Below, piece by piece: positions 47,080-55,974 of a stretch of DNA of 64,000 nucleotides. Positions within the stretch are counted from its first letter, which is position 1. Each line of letters starts with the position of its first letter. The DNA is from CAVWDI01 sp963793095 (lineage in GTDB: Bacteria; Chloroflexota; Anaerolineae; Anaerolineales; UBA4823): NCBI GenBank assembly GCA_963793095.1, contig CAWBYY010000011.1, forward strand, positions 372,001-436,000, in the 5' to 3' direction. The position numbers and the translations under genes were made by a program. The notes under the pieces were generated by a model. The model was given only the letters and a program-made list of their open reading frames with translations, did no database searches and was not told the DNA's origin.

Positions 47080-48303
47080 GTGGACGTTTTTCAAGCGCTT
47101 GGTTTTGCTTATTTCACGTGCGACCCGGTCGGGGAACTGCTCCAGGTCAACCAGAATTTTTGCGACCTGATTGGTAGTGAACCCGAAGAAATAATTGGAA
47201 AGAATCTCTTCAATATTCTCCCCGCGCGGGATATCCGCTTTTTAAAAAAAGCGCTGGAAAGGAACCGGGCTGCCGGGAAAATCACCAGCCACGAACTGGT
47301 GGTTTCTGGTGGGGACGGGCAGCCGCAGCGGCTTGAATGCACTATCTCCCCCGGGGTTGAGGGTGCGGATATGACCCCATTTCTGTACGGGGTGCTCAAA
47401 CCGCTTTCCGGGACAGGCCAGGTGGATGAGCACCTGCAGGCGGTCGAACGCGAGCTGGAAATCGCCCGGGAAATCCAGGCCAGTTTCCTGCCGGGTAGCC
47501 TTCCTGACATACCTGGCTGGCAGATCACAACCTATTTCCAGGCCGCCAGGGAGGTAGCCGGCGATTTTTACGATATATTTCCACTCTCGGGCGGCCGCAG
47601 GTTCGGCCTAGTGATGGCAGACGTGGTCGACAAAGGCGTGGGCGCGGCGATGTTTATGGCTTTATTTCGCAGCCTCATCCGGGCATTCGCCGACCAGCAT
47701 TACAAGCTGGGCTGGATGGATGTGCTCTCAGACGAGAGCGAGACCGAAAGAGAATCCGTCTCTCTGGGACGCCGGCGCAAATTGCTGTCAACTGGCACAA
47801 CTGCATTAAAAAACGCGATTGACCTGACCAACAATTACATCGCCAGCAACCACGGCGACACCAACATGTTCGCCACAATCTTTGTGGGGGTGCTTGACCC
47901 CGCCAGCGGTTCCCTGATTTATATTAACGGCGGGCACGACCCCCCTATTCTGGTCAGGGAATACGGTGGGATTGAAAGGCTCGACCCCACCGGCCCGGCA
48001 GTCGGAATGTTCCCCGATATACTTTTCAATTTAGAGAACATCAATATGGCTGAAGGTGACACCCTGATCGCCTACACAGACGGCGTTCTGGATGCCCTCA
48101 ACCCATCCGGGGAGGCATTTGGCGAGCAAAAGCTGCTCAACCTGGCCCGGGGCAAGTACAGCAGCGCGGCTGAATTGATAACAAAACTGTGCACCGAACT
48201 GGAGGCACACATCGCGGATCGAAGCCAGTATGATGACATAACCATGTTCGCTCTCAGGAGAGTGACCGGGAGCGGAGCCAGATATGGGGAGACAGGCGTT
48301 TGA
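47080..48303 (+). CDS. PAS - PP2C/SpoIIE serine phosphatase
   Basis: A 407-residue phosphatase with a GTG start. Residues 5-115 are a PAS sensor (FAYFTCDPVGELLQVNQNFCDLIGSEPEEIIGKNLFNI). A short helical linker (HLQAVERELEIAREIQASFLPGSLPDIPGW, typical RsbU/SpoIIE entry) leads to the PP2C domain: REVAGDFYDIFPLSGGRRFGLVMADVVDKGVGAAMFMA with metal-binding Asp residues, then FATIFVGVLD, YINGGHDPPIL and LIAYTDGVLDALN. It should reactivate the STAS protein when the PAS domain is signalled. Its stop overlaps the next gene's TTG start by four bases. Confidence 0.9.
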   Translation: MDVFQALGFAYFTCDPVGELLQVNQNFCDLIGSEPEEIIGKNLFNILPARDIRFLKKALERNRAAGKITSHELVVSGGDGQPQRLECTISPGVEGADMTPFLYGVLKPLSGTGQVDEHLQAVERELEIAREIQASFLPGSLPDIPGWQITTYFQAAREVAGDFYDIFPLSGGRRFGLVMADVVDKGVGAAMFMALFRSLIRAFADQHYKLGWMDVLSDESETERESVSLGRRRKLLSTGTTALKNAIDLTNNYIASNHGDTNMFATIFVGVLDPASGSLIYINGGHDPPILVREYGGIERLDPTGPAVGMFPDILFNLENINMAEGDTLIAYTDGVLDALNPSGEAFGEQKLLNLARGKYSSAAELITKLCTELEAHIADRSQYDDITMFALRRVTGSGARYGETGV

Positions 48304-49049
48304 TTATTTCGGTACACTCATTCCGGGGCGGTACCGGTAAATCGAACACAACCGCCAATGTCGCCGCATTACTTGCCGGGCTGGGCTACCGGGTGGGAGT
48401 GGTGGATACAGATATCCAGTCCCCCGGAATCCATGTCCTCTTCAATATGAACGAAGAGGATATGCAGTTTTCTCTAAACGATTACCTGTGGGGGAAATGT
48501 GATATCCAGCAGGCAACTTATGACGTCACACCCAACCTGAACATCGAGATAAGCGGGAAGATTTTTCTGATTCCATCCAGTATTAAAGCTGGGGAGATCG
48601 CCCGCATCCTGCGCCAGGGTTATGATGTGGGGATTCTGAACGACGGTTTCCAGGAGATTATTAAAAATCATCTCCTGGATTATCTGCTGATCGACACCCA
48701 CCCAGGGCTGAATGAGGAGACCCTGCTTTCAATTGCGATCTCAGACTGTCTGATCATTGTCCTGCGCCCTGACCAGCAGGATTACCTGGGCACAAGCGTT
48801 ACAATTGAGGTCGCCCGCCGGCTTGAAGTACCGGCGATGATGCTTGTGATCAATAAAGTGCCTGATGGATTTGAAACGGAGGAAGTCCGCCAATACGTCG
48901 AAGGCATCTATGACTGCCGGGTTGCGGCGGTCCTGCCGCACTCAAATGAAATGATGGTGCTGGCGAGCGGGGGCATCTTCGTACTGCGTTATCCCGGACA
49001 TCCGATCAGCCAGCGGCTTTCAGGGGTAATCGACCAGCTCAGGCTCTAA
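48300..49049 (+). CDS. MinD/ParA-like ATPase
   Basis: A 249-residue SIMIBI ATPase. The P-loop is SFRGGTGKSNTTANVAALLAGLGYRVGVVDTDIQSPG (residues 7-43). The deviant Walker A reads RGGTGKS, with Arg where MinD/ParA proteins normally have the signature Lys. The Walker B region is YLLIDTHPGLNEETLLSIAISDCLIIVLRPDQQDYLGTSVT. There is no obvious amphipathic membrane-targeting helix at the C-terminus. It starts with TTG inside the phosphatase stop (TTGA), so it is translationally coupled and part of the same operon. Its role in a partner switch is unknown; it may position or order the switch. Confidence 0.85.
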   Translation: MIISVHSFRGGTGKSNTTANVAALLAGLGYRVGVVDTDIQSPGIHVLFNMNEEDMQFSLNDYLWGKCDIQQATYDVTPNLNIEISGKIFLIPSSIKAGEIARILRQGYDVGILNDGFQEIIKNHLLDYLLIDTHPGLNEETLLSIAISDCLIIVLRPDQQDYLGTSVTIEVARRLEVPAMMLVINKVPDGFETEEVRQYVEGIYDCRVAAVLPHSNEMMVLASGGIFVLRYPGHPISQRLSGVIDQLRL

Positions 49050-49254
49050 TTCCACATTACCTCAACCAGCGGCGATGCGACAGTAACCTATTCGAATGAA
49101 ATATTCTTACCGCTTTTCTGGACAGCTTATTTTGTCCCACCATAACCACGAATAAACCTCAAGAAGGGAATTATCTTCTGGATTACAATTTGAAACCTAT
49201 GACTTTGATCAGATCACTACTGATACCCTGTTCCAGGAACCGGGAGGATTATTT

Positions 49255-50601
49255 ATGAAAACCCCCGATTTTGATGGCGCCCGTAAATTTGCCCTGCGGT
49301 TGCTTGAAGAAAAGCTGCCCTCCCAGCTGACCTACCATTCCCTTTCCCATACCCGGGATGGGGTGGTGCCGGCGGTTGGGATACTGGCTGAGATGGAAGG
49401 AATCCAGGGCGAAGAACTTCTTCTATTAAAAACTGCCGCTTACTACCACGACCTGGGCTATATTAAAGGTCGTGAAAACCATGAAGAAGAAAGTGTGCGC
49501 ATAGCAGAAGCCAGCCTGCCTGGTTTTAATTACAGTCCCGGGCAAATCAAACTTATCGGGGAATTGATAATGGCGACAAAAATGCCTCAGTCTCCGACCA
49601 ACCGCCTGGCTGAGATACTTGCTGACGCAGACCTGGATGTACTCGGTCGGGCGGACTATTTCAAGCGCAATCTCGACCTGAGGCACGAGCGGGCGAATGG
49701 AGGAGAAGTGTCCACCGACCTGGAATGGTACAGCTCACAGCTCAATCTGCTGGAGACCCACCAGTATTTTTGCGAATCCGCCCGGGCTTTGCGGGATAAA
49801 GGAAAACAGAGCAACCGCGAGGCTGTCAACAGGCTGATTGACCAGCTCAAAGGCGATACGCAAGCCGACCTGGACAAGCTTGTGATTCTGAAATCGGTCA
49901 ATATTTTCTCTACAATCCCCGAACCGGCCCTGGTCAGGGCTGTCGATTTACTGAAGGAGGTCAGAGTAAAAAGCGGCCAGACGTTAATCCATAAAGGGGA
50001 CCGGGGTTCAAGCATGTTCATCATTGCCGAAGGAAAAATGCTGGTGCATGACGGCGATTTACACCTGAATGAACTCCAACGGTACGACATCTTTGGGGAA
50101 ATGGCAGCCCTCGATCCGGAAGTGCGCAGCGCATCCATTACTGCCATCGAAGATAGCCTGCTCTACGAGCTGGACCAGGAGGATTTGCTACAGCTTGTTG
50201 AAACCCAGAGCGCGGTCACCCGTGGCATATTCCATATCCTGTGCCAGCGGATGCGGAACCTGACGGAAGACCGCGCCGATGATTTTGAATACATCCAGCA
50301 GTTTGAACGGTTGATCGCCGCGGCCGTGGCAGTCGAGGATGGAAAATACCAGCCCGAGATGATCGATGCGGTCACGAAACGGAGCGACGAGCTCGGCCAG
50401 CTTGCTCGGGTTTTCCAGCGGATGGTGCGCCAGGTTGAAGCGCGCGAGCAGCAATTAAAGAGGGAGGTCAATGAGCTGAAAATCGAAATCGACCGGGTAA
50501 AACAGGCCCGCCAGGTCGCTGAAATCACCGAAACCGAATACTTCCAGGACCTGCGCCGTAAAATCAGCGAACTGCGTGCGGACCGCGGTTCGGAAGGTTG
50601 A
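49255..50601 (+). CDS. HD phosphohydrolase - cyclic-nucleotide-binding - HAMP-like signalling protein
   Basis: A 448-residue multi-domain protein. Residues 10-150 are an HD-type fold (THSLSH-like TYHSLSHTRDG, YYHDLGYIKG with His-Asp at 65-66, ATKMPQSP, LADADLDVLGR). Residues about 215-335 are a CNB domain: SGQTLIHKGDRGSSMFIIAEG and the phosphate-binding cassette FGEMAALDPEVRSASI with Glu and Arg. About 345-400 resembles HAMP (IAAAVAVEDGKYQPEMIDAV...DELGQLARVFQRMVRQVEA), then a coiled coil (405-445). GGAGG precedes the ATG. The HD part may cleave nucleotides or be structural. It is probably the operon's second-messenger input. Confidence 0.83.
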   Translation: MKTPDFDGARKFALRLLEEKLPSQLTYHSLSHTRDGVVPAVGILAEMEGIQGEELLLLKTAAYYHDLGYIKGRENHEEESVRIAEASLPGFNYSPGQIKLIGELIMATKMPQSPTNRLAEILADADLDVLGRADYFKRNLDLRHERANGGEVSTDLEWYSSQLNLLETHQYFCESARALRDKGKQSNREAVNRLIDQLKGDTQADLDKLVILKSVNIFSTIPEPALVRAVDLLKEVRVKSGQTLIHKGDRGSSMFIIAEGKMLVHDGDLHLNELQRYDIFGEMAALDPEVRSASITAIEDSLLYELDQEDLLQLVETQSAVTRGIFHILCQRMRNLTEDRADDFEYIQQFERLIAAAVAVEDGKYQPEMIDAVTKRSDELGQLARVFQRMVRQVEAREQQLKREVNELKIEIDRVKQARQVAEITETEYFQDLRRKISELRADRGSEG

Positions 50602-50660
50602 GCTCAGACCCGGGATAACCCGCCAAAAAACCTTACGAATAAGGATGGCTCAGCTCAAAC

Positions 50661-51560
50661 TTAAAATTCAAAATCATCCGGCAGAGGTTCCCGGCGCGCA
50701 AGCCACTCCGGCGGGACCGGCCGGGCGGTTCCGATAATCCCCCCGACGATTGCACAGGTCGTATCCATATCTCCCCGTCCGGAAATCGTTACCCACAGGG
50801 CATTTTCGTATGTATCCGCGTGGTGGGCAGCGACCCACAGGCAAAAAGGGACGGTGTCAAACGCCGCCACCTGCAGCCCGGTTCCCAGCCGGGAGGCAGC
50901 CTGCTCCACCTGGTCAGGCGGTATCCGGAGCGCTATTTCGATTCCGGCCCGGACCTTACTTTCCGGGAGCAAAGCGGCGGTATCTTCCAGGAATTCCACG
51001 CCGGGTTTAACGCCCGCTTGGGAAGGAAAAAGGGCTGCTGCCAGAGCGACAGCCACCGCCCCGGCCCTGCCTTCAGGATGGGCATGCGTGATTTGAGCTG
51101 ATTTGTCAGCTTCAGCGGCTGCCTGCTGTGGGTCGCCGGAAAAATAGGCCCCGATCGGAGCCGCCCGCATCGCGGCCCCGTTGCCGAAAGAGCCGCCGCC
51201 AAATAATTCTGGAGCCTCTTCCCGCCAGTCAGCCTTGCGGGAGAGTTTTCCCAGCAGGCGCCGGGCCCCGCCGCCGTAGCCTCGCCAGGGCTGCTGGCTG
51301 TACCTTTCCGCAAATAAGCGGGCCAATTGGTCCTGTTCGATTTTTCCGAATTCAAACAGCACCTGGACAATCGAAAGAGCCATATGGGTGTCGTCGGTCC
51401 AGTTCCACACCCCTGGGGGAAGCGAACGTTCCTGGATTAATGACGGGTCCTGCCTGAAAAAACGCTCCCCAAATGCATCCCCCACCGAGAGCCCCTGCAG
51501 GGATAAAAACGCCCGCTTTTCCGGTCCTGAACCGCCTGTGTGCTTCTCGTTTAGCTCCAT
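50661..51560 (-). CDS. ADP-ribosylglycohydrolase family protein
   Basis: A 299-residue ARH/DraG-fold hydrolase. The metal-binding blocks are present: VGDAFGERF near 26-34, NWTDDTHMALSIVQ at 53-66 (T-D-D) and SGRGDMDTTCAIVGGIIGT near 261-279 (D-x-D-T-T). GNGAAMRAAPIGAYF is another family block. It should remove ADP-ribose from a target or hydrolyse ADP-ribose derivatives. GGGCAGGAGGTAAAAA sets the start. The upstream 250 bp is a broken methyltransferase, so the ribosome-binding site lies in that relic's tail. Confidence 0.88.
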   Translation of the reverse strand: MELNEKHTGGSGPEKRAFLSLQGLSVGDAFGERFFRQDPSLIQERSLPPGVWNWTDDTHMALSIVQVLFEFGKIEQDQLARLFAERYSQQPWRGYGGGARRLLGKLSRKADWREEAPELFGGGSFGNGAAMRAAPIGAYFSGDPQQAAAEADKSAQITHAHPEGRAGAVAVALAAALFPSQAGVKPGVEFLEDTAALLPESKVRAGIEIALRIPPDQVEQAASRLGTGLQVAAFDTVPFCLWVAAHHADTYENALWVTISGRGDMDTTCAIVGGIIGTARPVPPEWLARREPLPDDFEF

Positions 51561-51563
51561 TTT

Positions 51564-51818
51564 TTACCTCCTGCCCGTTTTAAAATCACTATCAAATCCC
51601 TTGCGCCCTGCGATCAGGATGTGGTGGTTATAAAAAGTTGCCTGCGGTCCCCCGAAACCGCTTGGCTGCATCCAGAAAAGCGCCTGCTCCGAACGGGCAA
51701 TCTCAACCAGGCGCTGCAACTCCGGCGCTTATGCATGGGTCTCGCTGGTCACATAACGCGGCGCAAACTGGTTGAACATTTCTTTGGAGCCGTTCACCCG
51801 GCCGGATTTGTCACTCAT
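51564..51818 (-). pseudogene. SAM-dependent methyltransferase N-terminal relic
   Basis: On the minus strand an ATG at 51818 overlaps the stop of the upstream DUF1801 gene (ATGA). The frame reads KEMFNQFAPRYVTSETHA, stop, APELQRLVEIARSEQA. This is the start of UbiE-like methyltransferases ('F...A..Y..S..H..G.DL..LVE.A'). It continues into what looks like a broken motif I (SGFGG; LDAA in another frame). The rest of the enzyme is missing. An internal TAA and at least one frame change make it non-functional. Confidence 0.6.
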
Positions 51819-52168
51819 CCTGGCTTTGACTGGCGGGCGACGGTTTCTTCCAGGATCTCTTTGACCGTGTCAAGGGGCAGGTTTTCGATCTTCCTGAAGC
51901 GGATACAGCTTTTTCCGACATCCAGGTGCTTGAGTTCCTCCTTGTGTTCCTTAACCAATTGGACATCCATATACAGGCTGATGTAATGTTTCTGGGAAGC
52001 CAGCGCGCACACCACCTCATCCTTCTCATAGGTCGGCATGTTGTAGCGCATAGTCTCCTCAATATCCGGGATAGTCTTAAGAATCAACCCCCGGATTTTC
52101 TCCAGGGCTTTCTTCCGGTCAGGCTGCAGAGACTGGATGTATTCGTCAACCGCTTTGTTGGCGCTCAT
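51815..52168 (-). CDS. DUF1801 protein
   Basis: A 117-residue protein of the DUF1801 (YdhG-like) family: AVDEYIQSLQPDRKKALEKIRGLILKTIPDIEETMRYNMPTYEKDE, then ALASQKHYISLYMDVQLVKEHKEEL and GKSCIRFRKIENLPLDTVKEILEE. Its fold resembles iron chaperones such as frataxin-like Fra, but a role for this member is unknown. GGAGGAATCTGAAAA upstream gives a reasonable start. It heads a minus-strand group with the methyltransferase relic and ADP-ribosylglycohydrolase genes. Confidence 0.85.
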   Translation of the reverse strand: MSANKAVDEYIQSLQPDRKKALEKIRGLILKTIPDIEETMRYNMPTYEKDEVVCALASQKHYISLYMDVQLVKEHKEELKHLDVGKSCIRFRKIENLPLDTVKEILEETVARQSKPG

Positions 52169-52452
52169 TTTTCAGATTCCTCCAATTTATTTAGATCCCG
52201 GATTCTACGTCCCCGAATCAGTCAAAGAAGAGCATTTATATAAAAGCCCCACTTTCGATGTAAAGATGGGCCATTTTAGCTGATTTTCCATCAATTATCA
52301 GCAATAATCGATACTCTTAACCCACAATGGAGATATTTTGGAATTTGTCATCAGACTCATGCATTCACCCATTGGGTGAAAGAAATGACTGCCACTCCAA
52401 ACAGCATGTTAAAATCTTGAGGAAAAGAATTTCTGCAGGATAGGATGTTGCC

Positions 52453-53716
52453 TTGATCAATAAAATCGAATTCTCAGCCAGAAATCTCACCTCAAATGCC
52501 GGTTTATTTCTCTTACTCGAACATGCCAGTAAAAATGGGATTTTTGACCTGATTGATCACGACCTGGTTTTTGAGAACGCATCGACCAACAAAATCAAAA
52601 TGAACCACATCAAGACCATGCTGTGCGGCAACTTCATTGGAATTGACAAACTGGAACGGCTGAAACTGCTGCAAAGCGATCCCCTGGTCAACGAGTTTGA
52701 CATTTCGATCAAAGAACCGGAAACGGTATCTCGGTTTTTGGGAAACTTCAGTTACAAAACGACCCAAATGCTGAGAGAAATCAATTTCAAAGTCTTCAGA
52801 AAGCTCCTGAGAAAGAGCAAGCTCAAATCCATCACCATCGATATTGACAGCAGTGTGGTCAATGTCGAAGGCCACCAGGAAGGGACAGTAAAAGGATACA
52901 ATCCAAAAAAGCCTGGAAACCGCTGTTACAACATCCAGTTTGCTTTCTGTGATGAAATCAAGGCCTACCTGACTGGCTATGTCAGAAGCGGGGACACTTA
53001 TACGGCCAATGGTGCAGCAGAAATGATCAAGGAAATCATGGCTCACCTCAAAGATGAGGGGTTGGAAATCATATTTCGCATGGACAGCGGTTATTTTGAC
53101 GATGATATCCTGGAAACGATCGAATCACTGGGTTGCAAGTATGTGATCAAGGGAAAAGGGTATCCAACACTTGTTGCGCAAGTGACCGATCCATCCATTG
53201 TCTTTGTTACAGGCGAAGAAGGCCGGGAAACCACCGAGCTTGTTACAGCCCTGAACACATGGAAAGAAGACAGAAGGTTTGTAGTTTCGCGAGTTTTGAA
53301 AGATGAAAAAGACAGAAAACAATTATCTTTCCTGGAAGGCGAAGAATACGATTATTTCTTTTTTGTCACCAAATACGGAACTGTCGTCAGAAGAAGTGGT
53401 TGAATTCTATGAAAAACGTGGGAACTGTGAGAATTACATCAAGGAAGCCAAGTATGACATGGCGGTTGGGCACCTGTTGCTCCAATCATTTTGGGCCAAT
53501 GAAGCGATCTTTCAGTTGATGATGCTGGCTTACAATCTGTTTTTGCTGTTCAAGATGGACTTCGCAGGGGAAACAGAATACCGGCAGCAAATCAAGACGT
53601 TCCGATTGAAGTACATTTTTCTGGCTGGGAAGATCATCCGAACGGCAAGAAGTGTGGTGATGAAGCTTTCTGAGAAATATCCTTATCAAGAGATATATGA
53701 AAAAAGCCTGTCTTAG
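52453..53716 (+). CDS. IS1380-family transposase, broken by one extra base
   Basis: A DDE transposase of about 420 residues with a TTG start. Family blocks: KIEFSARNLTSNAGLFLLLEHA, TIDIDSSVVNVEGHQEGTVKGYNPKKPGNRCY (first catalytic Asp region) and IIFRMDSGYFDDDILETIESLGCKYVIKGKG (second). The frame ends early at VTKYGTVVRRSG. Removing one A from ACCAAATACGG near 53372 gives VTNTELSSEEVVEFYEKRGNCENYIKEAKYD (catalytic Glu) and continues to the stop at 53716. The relic at 10.1 kb reads ACCAACACGG at the same point, in frame, so the extra A is a mutation or sequence error rather than a family feature. Confidence 0.87.
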
Positions 53717-53922
53717 AAATATCACTCTTCATGTCTCAACCCGTTGTTTCGATTTAAACCTACCAGAAAAAATCATTTCAGATGCCCGAATTTGTGAAAG
53801 TGGATCACTAAATTTAATGCAAGCTGGAGGAAATGATGCTAAACTTAAGACAAGATTGTCAAAATCATCACCCTTTGAGGTGAAAATGTTGGTCGAATTT
53901 ATTCGACGTGGAATCTCGGTTT
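53717..53922 (+). repeat. IS1380 3' noncoding tail, copy 2
   Basis: About 205 bp matching 10485-10686. The palindrome GTCGAAT-TT-ATTCGAC lies near its end. A frame at 53697-53924 within it is probably not a gene, since the same region in copy 1 is interrupted. Confidence 0.6.
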
Positions 53923-54052
53923 GAGTAATCCGCAATTCTACAGCGATGTGCTGAAGATTACTCAATCGCATGGCGACAAAGCTCCCTGGATTTCTATAAT
54001 TGAGGATAGAAAAGGACAACAAAACCAGCCATAGTAAGGAAATAAGATCCTG

Positions 54053-55597
54053 ATGGAGACTTCTAAAATCAATTTTGTCAAACGATACGAGCCTGGTGCC
54101 CAAGCCCGGGTGGAGCTGAAAAATGGACGTATTCTAGATGTGATTAATGGTCGCTATTACGATGCGGGAACGAGCATCATTTTGCAGGATAGCAAAATTG
54201 AGTCCATGTCGGGGCTCGCGGGCGAGCCTCGGGTCACGGTTGACTTTACGATTGACATGAAGGGCAAGACTGTGATTCCGGGGATGTTCAACACACACTG
54301 CCACCTCATCCAGTTTGAACCCACGAAGGCCCTGGATATTTCTGATATGCGGCAAACAAACAGATACAAGGAGCAGCAGAAGGAAAAGAACCTGAGCGAA
54401 TGCCTTGCCCATGGCATCACCCACATCCGGGACGCATGGCATCCAGACCTGCGGGAAAACAGGGCTCTGCAGGAACGAATCGTGAAGGGGGAAATCCTGG
54501 GTCCGCACATCATACAGTCGGTAGTTGTCGGTCCAACTGGATCCTACATGCAGGAAAAGCTATCCTTTTTCATGAAGATCATGGGAATGCCGCAATCCGA
54601 TACTTCAAAGGTATATGGCGGCGCCGTTGCATTTCCATCGGAGGCAACCGAAGAACAGGTCAGGGCTGCTGTAGATACCGCCATCGATGAGCGCGGGGCA
54701 GATGTGATCAAAATCGGGGATGAGGCTTTTAACCTTTTTGCCCAAAAGGCTGTACCTGTGATGACCACCGAACAACTCTGTGTCCTGGCAGACCAGGCGC
54801 ACAGCCGCGGGGTGCCAACCACCATGCACCATTCCTCGGTTGAGTCCTTCCGACGCGGGACCCAAGCTGGCATCACATCGCTGGCGCACGCCCCCTGGGA
54901 TGGTCTTCTCAGCCAAGAGGATATCAATGCTTTCAAAGCTTCAGGCTGTTTCTGCGAACCAACAGTCTCCGCTTTCTACGGGATGCTTTCCTGGAAGGCC
55001 AAGGGGGGTCGTTTGAACAACCATCCGATGCTGAACCGGTTGACAGACTTCAGGGACAGGACCTATACCTTTGCGGACATCGCAGGGGAGTACTATTTCC
55101 CCGAGCTGAGAACGGTTGTGATGAACGGTTACAGGCGATTTGACAGTGGAAAACCTAAGATGATGGGCATCATGGATATGTCCGCAATGGCAGCCTTTTC
55201 TGAAAAAATCGTAACCTACTTTGAAAACTTCTGTCTGCTTTTCGAAAGCGATGTCCCACAGGCAGCTGGAAACGATAACAAACCTCCCTGCACTCCAGCC
55301 ATGACGAACCTGGAACTGTTTATGTTTGATCACCTGCTGCGGGGTAAACCAGACGGAAAGCAACTGAGCGGTGCCGAGGTGGTGAAGATTGCCACCATCA
55401 ATAGCGCCTGCTCCCTAGGGCTGGGGGACAAATTCGGCTCCATCGAAACCGGCAAAACAGCCGACCTGATAATCCTGGACGGCGATCCGCTGGAGGATTT
55501 CCGTTTGATTGGCAGTCGTGTAGACGCCCTCTTCATGGATGGTAAATTGGTCATCAACAACTGCGGCCTCGATGTGGAATCCAACGGGATAGCGTAA
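54053..55597 (+). CDS. Amidohydrolase family protein
   Basis: A 514-residue TIM-barrel amidohydrolase. The N-terminal beta sandwich holds GRILDVINGRYYDAGTSIILQDSKIESM. The first metal motif is VIPGMFNTHCHL (H-x-H, about 83-94). Later ligands are probably in TTMHHSSVESF and TSLAHAPWDG, and FLLFESDVPQ-like CLLFESDVPQAAG holds the last Asp. The C-terminal TINSACSLGLGDKFGSIETGKTADLIILDGDPLEDF is typical of imidazolonepropionase/prolidase-like members. Substrate unknown. Base composition is somewhat lower in GC than the genes at 45-50 kb, and it starts 130 bp after the IS element. Confidence 0.85.
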   Translation: METSKINFVKRYEPGAQARVELKNGRILDVINGRYYDAGTSIILQDSKIESMSGLAGEPRVTVDFTIDMKGKTVIPGMFNTHCHLIQFEPTKALDISDMRQTNRYKEQQKEKNLSECLAHGITHIRDAWHPDLRENRALQERIVKGEILGPHIIQSVVVGPTGSYMQEKLSFFMKIMGMPQSDTSKVYGGAVAFPSEATEEQVRAAVDTAIDERGADVIKIGDEAFNLFAQKAVPVMTTEQLCVLADQAHSRGVPTTMHHSSVESFRRGTQAGITSLAHAPWDGLLSQEDINAFKASGCFCEPTVSAFYGMLSWKAKGGRLNNHPMLNRLTDFRDRTYTFADIAGEYYFPELRTVVMNGYRRFDSGKPKMMGIMDMSAMAAFSEKIVTYFENFCLLFESDVPQAAGNDNKPPCTPAMTNLELFMFDHLLRGKPDGKQLSGAEVVKIATINSACSLGLGDKFGSIETGKTADLIILDGDPLEDFRLIGSRVDALFMDGKLVINNCGLDVESNGIA

Positions 55598-55648
55598 GGA
55601 TGAGAAAGGCATCGAGTGGAATGGTTGGCTACGAAAATCCAACGAACA

Positions 55649-55877
55649 ATGAATGCACCCATGTTGTATGAAATCCGAGTAGCGAGTCATCTAAGCGCGA
55701 TTTGGGCAGCACGCTTTGAGGGATTGTCCATGCGACACGAACCTGAAGGAAGGGGAAACGGTGCTGTCCGGCATGCTGGATCAGGCTGCTTTACATGGGA
55801 TTCTAGTGAAAATCCGCGATCTGGGGCTGAACCTAGTGGAAGTGAAGCGCGTTAACAATCCAATCGCTAGGGAATGA
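55649..55877 (+). CDS. Small protein of unknown function, broken by one extra base
   Basis: A protein of about 76 residues. It starts MNAPMLYEIRVASHLSAIWA or, 4 codons later, MLYEIRV. After RHEPEG the frame slips in GAAGGAAGGGGAAACG; dropping one G near 55754-55758 gives ETVLSGMLDQAALHGILVKIRDLGLNLVEVKRV and ends at TGA 55877. The pattern 'YEIRV.GHL...W..WFEGL...HEP.G.T.L.G.L.DQAALHGVL.KIRDLGL.L..V' is familiar from small bacterial proteins without known function. It lies between the amidohydrolase and flavoprotein genes. Confidence 0.7.
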
Positions 55878-55974
55878 AACCTTGCCGAATCGTGAAGAAG
55901 AACAGTAGGAAATGGCAAAGACATCATTTACGAGGAAACCGATTGAAAGAAGTGAATGAGTTTCGGAGCAGAAA

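Larger units (their letters stand above)
52440..53922 (+). mobile_element. IS1380-family insertion sequence, nearly complete copy
   Basis: A transposase gene (52453-53716) plus about 205 bp of 3' flank that is shared with the degraded copy at 9624-10686, ending at GACGTGGAATCTCGGT. The right end is set by where the two copies part company. The left end and terminal inverted repeats could not be located with confidence. The 284 bp before it (52169-52452) hold a small palindrome, TTCACCCATTGGGTGAA, and no gene. Confidence 0.7.

Noticed and set aside
52453..53716. Programmed +1 or -1 frameshifting in the IS1380 transposase
   Set aside because: The relic copy at 10.1 kb is in a single frame at the same point (ACCAACACGG against ACCAAATACGG), so the shift is an extra A in this copy and not a family trait.
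53697..53924. 75-codon frame after the IS1380 transposase
   Set aside because: It lies in the element's noncoding tail; the matching region of copy 1 is interrupted.
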